From Nyssa sinensis (taxonomy: Eukaryota; Streptophyta; Magnoliopsida; Cornales; Nyssaceae), in assembly GCA_008638375.1 (NCBI GenBank), contig CM018041.1, forward strand, positions 11,338,846-11,402,845: a stretch of 64,000 bases of DNA. Reading direction: 5' to 3'. How positions within the stretch are numbered: position 1 is the stretch's first letter; the number at the start of each line of letters is the position of its first letter. Positions 58,496 to 64,000 of this stretch are shown here, piece after piece. The notes under the pieces were generated by a model. That model was not told the DNA's origin and did not search any database. It saw nothing but the letters and a program-made list of their open reading frames with translations. The position numbers were made by a program, and so were the translations under genes.

Positions 58496-59519
58496 TTACA
58501 TGGAGTTTCGAGCAATGATTTGTCTTTGGAGATTCTCATAATAAGACCTTTGCATAGGAGTTAAATTGGTCATATCCATTGACATTATTTTATGATCCTC
58601 AAATCTCTGTTCTCTCTCATTCATCATTGTCAATATCTGTAGTTGTGCTTCTCTATTTTCTGCTTTTCTCTGGCGATCCGCAGCCAACATGTCTTCTTTT
58701 TCAATACGACGAGAAAACATACTCGTCAGCACTTGAAATATATTATTTTGTGTGGATTCCAAAGTAGCATACTTAGCTTCATCGATATCTTTATTCTTCC
58801 GTTGTTTTTTTCTGGCCTTGATACTAATTGGACGCTTTGATTTATCTCCTAAAAATTATTGTTCCAAGTCAATATCAGAATCAAGAGATATCAAAATTTG
58901 AGGACTAGAAGGACTTGAGGGACTCGAATAGGATGAAGTTTGGACTTTTTGTTTACTGCCTTCAGTATAAACTTCATCCCATTTGCAACTATGTCGTAGT
59001 ATTTCCCAACAAGTATGAAATGTGAAATGTTTCTTTTGAATCACGTGAAACATGCGTTTGGCTTCACAAATCTGAAAATAAAATAGTTATAATTAATTAA
59101 ACTTGTACCAAAATTATAATTATTTTAAAAGTTAAAGGATTGTAAAAAAAAAAAAAATACCTTCTCCTCTTCTCCAGTTCCACTTTGTTGTCTCTTGCTT
59201 ACTTATTCATAAAACCCGGCAAATTTGTTGACGGACTTCTGAATAGCCTGCCATCGATGATTCAGTGAAATACCAGTTCTATTTGTTCAACATTTGGCTG
59301 CGAACAAAAAGAAGTGAGAACACATTCCCAAAATACTTTCATTGATTAATTTTTACCAGCAATTGGATCTTGGGAGACGGCCAACCAAGCTCTACACAAT
59401 GCTTCGTCTTCTATGATATTGAATGATTTGCCACGAACCCGACTTTGAATTTGTTCTTCAGAAATAATTTCTATTCCGTGACTTTCTTCTAAACTCGGAG
59501 ACGCAGTATAATTATCCAT
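58496..59519 (-). pseudogene. Harbinger ORF1 (Myb/SANT-like DNA-binding protein), degenerate
   Basis: On -: MDNYTASPSLEESHG at 59,519, then SFNIIEDEALCRAWLAVSQDPIAG, a probable intron (donor gtaaaa near 59,360), SLNHRWQAIQKSVNKFAGFYE, a second intron, MFHVIQKKHFTFHTCWEILRH with CKWDEVY, a Ser/Pro stretch, and a C-terminal helix ending PMQRSYYENLQRQIIARNSM. This is the ORF1 partner that helps PIF/Harbinger transposase bind DNA. A TAA follows DSDIDLEQ (58,858), a TAA lies after FAGFYE, and the WSRI-type segment is damaged. Confidence 0.85.
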
Positions 59520-59805
59520 TGAAATAAAAATATTACTATTATGAAACAACAATACAAGTGATGTAATTTTACAAAATACAAAAAAAAATTGATACTACAC
59601 AATGATAAAATTTCATGAGAATTTATAGAAGAAAAAATTAAAATTTATTTTATTATTCTATTAAATCTTGTTTACCGTTCTGTATTTATCCTATTTTGTT
59701 TACCGTTCTGTATCTATTTCTATGTCTATCCATCACAGCCTATTTTCTTTACCGTTGTATGTCTATTCATCAATCCTATTTTCTTTACCGTTCTGTATCT
59801 CTCCC

Positions 59806-59948
59806 TATATTTTTTTATCATTCTGCCAAACCAATTCCATCAGCCCCTATATTTTTTACCGTTCTGCCAAACCAATTCCATCAGCCCCTATATTTTTTAC
59901 CGTTCTGCCAAACCAATTCCATCAGCCGTCAAACCAATTCCATCAAGG
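59806..59948. repeat. 40 bp tandem repeat, three units plus a partial
   Basis: The unit ccctatattttttaccgttctgccaaaccaattccatcag occurs three times with small changes. A last short unit gtcaaaccaattccatcaa follows. The core accaattccatcaa occurs again at 60,504. Confidence 0.92.
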
Positions 59949-59999
59949 GCTAACTGGTAGAGATTTGGATGAACTTTGTAGAGATCTTTACCCATAATT

Positions 60000-60850
60000 T
60001 AATAAAATAATATTTCTCGGTGAAAGAGGCAGATAGATAAAGACGGAGAGAGAGACGAAGTCGGTGAAAAGGGAGAGAGAAGACCAGAAAGGGTCCACTG
60101 GGAGATCGCCACAACCATGTAATTCCATCTCTTTCTTCCTTTCTCTTTAATTTCTTTCAGTGTCAATTTGTCGAAGATCGGTGATGATTCTCTGTTTTTA
60201 TCTTGATTTCGATCTTTTCAAAGATAATTTTAGGTTTGGATTAGATTTATAATTTAGAATTTGATCAGTAATTTTTTTAATTTGTATCTGGATCTCAATG
60301 ATCTCTTCGGCGCCGTCTTCATCCACTTATAGAAAATTAGTCCAAAATTTACAGAGCTTTGAGACTTGAGAGAGGCGGCCAAGAAAGAAAATTCTCAAGA
60401 TTCGCAACCGCAACCGCCATGGAATTCCCTCCTTTCCTTCGTGAAATCGTTCAGATGATGTAACGACAACCAGGCATAGACAATTTATTGCTGCCATGGA
60501 AAACCAATTCCATCAAGTTGCTTCTGCCGTTCTACTTCAGGTGGCTTCTTCTTCTTCTTCTCTCAACAGTGGAGTTCATGGTTTCTTTCCGCCAAGGTAC
60601 CATTTCCTTTTCCTTTTCCTTTTCTTTTCTTTCCCCTTTTCCATCTTTTCCATCTGTTGAAGGGTTTCCTAGGTAAATCCTAGTGACCGTTGGAGATTTG
60701 AGTCAATGAACAGTAACGCGCAAGTTTGGGTTTATGTTTGAGTTTGCACTGATTTGATATGGGTTTGATGCAACTGTTGGAGAGGGTTTTTTTAGCATTT
60801 TGACTCAAATTTGAATTTGAGTCTGAAGTTGAGTAGCTGCTGGAGATGCT
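60000..60850 (+). other. non-transposase cargo or long subterminal region of the Harbinger element
   Basis: It looks like plant gene leader DNA: a GA-rich stretch (60,020-60,090), an atgtaattcc...tttctttcag segment like a short intron (60,117-60,162), and a frame from 60,497 (MENQFHQVASAVLLQVASSS) that runs to a possible donor gtacca at 60,598. No family is recognised. It may be captured host sequence. Confidence 0.35.
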
Positions 60851-60854
60851 CTTA

Positions 60855-63375
60855 GAGGTTAAGAGCCTTTTGGGTTGCTTTAGCCTTTATTGAGTGTAGG
60901 AAAAATATGATAACTTAAAATAAGGGAGAAAAGAGATAGAAAAAAAAGTGTTAGCTTTTAATTTGTTTGAATAATTAGAAGAGAAAAAAAATGTATATAA
61001 ATTGTTTGAATATTTAGGAGGAAAAAAAAAGAAAATATATAAATTATTTGATAATTAAATCAATTTTATTATTAAAAAATTCTAAATTTTAACACATGTT
61101 TAAGAATAAATTTGGTATTTTAAAAAAATATTAAAATATATTTATTTTTTCTCTAAATCTCTCTACTTTTAGACATATTGGAGAAGTGTTTCATCTTTCT
61201 CTTCAAATTTTTTTTTCCCTTCAATTTAAATATCTAAATTATATATTTATTTATCTCTCCGTCTTAATCTTTTCTTTTCTCTCCAAATATCTCAATCCAA
61301 ACGAAGCTAGAGAATGGAAAATAGATTTTGAAAAATGAATTTTGAGTGTTTAGATGATAATTATTTATGATGACATAATTACTTATTAAATACTTGATTA
61401 GAAATATTCATAAATGATTATAATGCATGAAAGTGCATTTTATCCTTTATAGTTTATTAGATATTATTGGTAGTTGTTTGTTACAATGTTATTATTAACA
61501 TATCAATATCATAAATCAAGTTACGGATCAAACCACCTTAAATATGTAAATTTATATTAATAAAATTTTATGTATATTATAGATTTGTGTATAAATTAGA
61601 TTTTGTATCATTTAGTAAATGAGAAAAAAAAAAATGAAATGGTAGTTTTGTCATTTTGAAAAGAAATTGACTGGATGAAGTATTTGTATATTGTTAGGTA
61701 AAACATAAAAGATTATTGTAATTTCGAAAACCTCAAAAGAGATCAGTGTAATTGTTATAAACTTTAGGGTAGGTCATTGTCATTTACCAATTTTTAGAAT
61801 TAAATTATGTTGAAGGAATGATATTAATGATTTTTGGTTTATTTTAGAAGAAGAAATTGAGAGAAATGATTAAAACTTTTAGTGTATAATAAAATAGAAA
61901 AAATATGACAATTTATTAAATAAATCGTGAATAAAATGTAAAAATTAAAATTAATAATCAGATCCGGACTGAACTCGAGAAGAATCTGATACTAATAAAT
62001 TTTAATTCAAGTTGAATTTTTTGGGTTCAAGGTTGGATTCATACTGGACTTGAGTTGATTGTTTTAAAATTTGGATTGAACTTGAATATGATTCAATTTG
62101 AATCCGACCGGTCCGAGTTCCACCCTCGAGTTGCTTTAAAGCGTGGAGAATACATTATTAGTAAAATGAATTTTGTAAAATAAATTCTCTTATTTATTAA
62201 GAGTTGGGTAAAATTATTTAAAAATGATTCTAGTGTATGAAAGTACATTTTACATTTTATAGTTTTTTTGTATTATTGGTAGTTGTTTGTTAAACAAATA
62301 CCAGTATTAAATGAATAAAATTAATATTACAATCAAATAGTATTTATTATATATCACTTCAAATAAATAAAACTTATTATATATATTATTTAGAGTATAT
62401 TAATTATAATTAAATAAAATTAATATTTTATTTCAAATAACTTATAATGAGAAAGAAAAGGATTTTTGTCTGATTATGTATTAGAAAGGACATGGACGGT
62501 ATTACCTGAGAGGAATTAGACACGTTGGTAATAGTGTGGGACATAATCAGAATTTTCAATTTGTTCAGGGTCGCATGTATAAAATCACTGGGAAAAAACG
62601 GGGTTGGTTTTTTCGTGAAAAATATGAAGTTGGGTGGTATTTTCGCAAGGTGCAATCGCTGCGCATCTCGACGGAGTTCAAGTCTGCGTTGTGCAAACGC
62701 CTTCCTAAGACTTCCTTTGGTTAGGTTTTTAAAAATAAAATTATAATTTTAAAATATAAAATACACGTTTAATAAATTATTTATTTTAATTTTTTAAAAT
62801 TTAAATTATCATATTCAAATATATTTTTACAATTTTTAAAAAATTAATTACAAATTTTTTAAAAATATTTTTTTAAAAATTATATCTGAATCACTATTCA
62901 AGCTCAGCCTAATTATTTCTTATGCATTTTTGGGCCATGCCAGCCCACCAAACAGTTTAAAAATAACGGGCCAGATTATTTCCATTTCAAAACATTGTTT
63001 GGTTTGACCCAACGCCGCGCCGAACGACAGCCGATGTTTGGATACTTTCTTCGAATGCACAAAAATGAATTTATAAAAATATTTTAAATAATTTTATCTT
63101 AATTTTAGTCAGACAAATATTATTTTAAATATGTTTTTGAATAAATGTGTTTTTTTTATACCTAAACATTTTACCTGCTGATGCGGCCAAGCAGGGTTGA
63201 AACCACCAAAAAGAGGAGAGAAATTCTCGCCTGCACTTTGATTAGACCCACCTTCACACCGCTAATTTCAATGTCTAGCCTAAAGCTCCTGGGATGAGCT
63301 TTTCCTTTCCTCAAGTATGGATTACACATTTATCTTTTACTGTTTTTTATTTTTTGTATATGACGTGATCTTTTC

Positions 63376-63407
<32 letters not shown>

Positions 63408-64000
63408 GATATAATACAATACATTTTAAAATATTTTAAATTTTATTTATTTATGTTTCATATCTAATTATTTTGTTTAATTATTTATTTGTAGTAAATT
63501 AAATATACTATTAAATAAAGGGTAAAATAGAAATTTAATGTTTGTATAATCACTTTAATTTTTTTTTTACCACACTTAATTAACAAAATGAGTTTGACAA
63601 AATCAATTCTTTAAAATCACTTTCTTATTATCAATTATTCAAAATCAATTCTTTAAAATTTGAATCTCCACCAAGTGGTCACTAAATTCTGCTATCCTTT
63701 TTTGATGTTTTTAAAAATTATACTAAAACTCTTTTAATGTTTTTTAAATTATACTAACATTTTCTAAGTTTTGTCACAAATTACAAATATTTTTTCTAGT
63801 CATTTATTTTTTAAATTATAAAGTTGTCCCTTTCAAAAAAAAATTACATCTTTTCTAATTTTGACTAATTTTTTTATAAACAAATATTTTTCAAATAAAT
63901 ATTAATTAAAATCTTAAATTTATTTTTATATAAAATTAAAATAAGTTATTTATGTTTAGTTTATTTTTATATGGAATAAGAAAAATCTTTTCAAAAATGT
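60855..64000. other. AT-rich intergenic DNA, no gene recognised
   Basis: A less AT-rich patch at 62,460-62,720 has short open frames in both strands but no family match. The block at 62,780-62,900 repeats one at 21,190-21,330. (TA)n lies at 63,376-63,397. A patch at 63,170-63,315 (gatgcggccaagcagggttg...) is GC-richer and could be the leader of a gene beyond the window, but nothing supports this directly. Confidence 0.6.

Larger units (their letters stand above)
56158..60851 (+). mobile_element. PIF/Harbinger DNA transposon, 4.7 kb, two ORFs, degenerate
   Basis: The right end, read inward, is GAGCATCTCCAGCAGCTACT. The left end GATTAGTCCATTCCTAGCAG is a diverged copy followed by the shared TTACTCAA. 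The 3 bp target TTA flanks both sides (56,155-56,157 and 60,852-60,854), as expected for this superfamily. It holds a DDE transposase on + and a Myb/SANT-like ORF1 on -, with a tail-to-tail arrangement. Subterminal TTTGAGT/ACTCAAA motifs occur at both ends. Confidence 0.87.

Noticed and set aside
59668..59997. 109-codon frame with PSAPIFFTVLPNQFHQ repeats
   Set aside because: It only reflects the 40 bp tandem repeat; the surrounding sequence is Harbinger ORF1 upstream region.
1..64000. CRISPR arrays, bacterial operons, riboswitches or viral integrations
   Set aside because: The window is plant nuclear DNA. The repeats seen are microsatellites, tandem duplications and transposons, and no viral genes were recognised.

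Overview
The window is nuclear DNA of a flowering plant, almost certainly a eudicot and perhaps a woody one. The evidence is AT-rich intergenic DNA, GT-AG introns, plant-type L1 LINEs, tRNA-derived SINEs including Au-type copies, Emigrant/pogo-like, hAT and PIF/Harbinger DNA elements, and three conserved host genes. The species cannot be fixed from sequence alone.

Layout. (1) 1-20,082, + strand: the 3' ten exons of a SET-domain protein of the Rubisco-LSMT type. Its 5' exons lie upstream of the window. Its introns carry LINE, SINE, RTE and pogo-like insertions. (2) 20,083-23,550: AT-rich intergenic DNA with a 530 bp Emigrant-like element. (3) 23,557-29,868, + strand: an RS2Z-type SR splicing factor (RRM, two CCHC knuckles, RS domain), with a 5'UTR intron and six coding exons that join into an intact 319-codon frame. 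(4) 29,869-32,253: intergenic DNA with a 119 bp hAT MITE. (5) 32,254-56,005, - strand: a MAEA/Fyv10 (GID9-like) LisH-CTLH-CRA-RING-like subunit of the GID/CTLH ubiquitin ligase. All seven exons can be joined, but exon 4 carries one extra base that frameshifts the protein. Intron 3 is about 20 kb and is a transposon graveyard. It includes a LINE inside a LINE, and the inner LINE is itself internally rearranged around a 1 kb foreign spacer that holds a SINE. (6) 56,158-60,851: a PIF/Harbinger element with TTA target duplication, inserted about 150 bp upstream of the MAEA start codon. Its transposase and Myb-like ORF1 are both broken. (7) 60,852-64,000: AT-rich DNA with no recognisable gene.

The three host genes act at different levels: protein lysine methylation, splicing and ubiquitin-mediated turnover. 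Nothing suggests they form a pathway. From memory, the Arabidopsis homologues of the SET gene and the MAEA gene have adjacent locus numbers (At3g55080 and At3g55070), so their linkage here probably reflects old synteny with the RS2Z gene between them.

I found no convincing new multi-gene system. The most unusual signals are the MAEA frameshift together with a transposon in its promoter region, the datable nested LINE stack, two long foldbacks with template-switch-like architecture, and a series of extremely short LINE-tail insertions (18, 67 and 209 bp) bracketed by target-site duplications.
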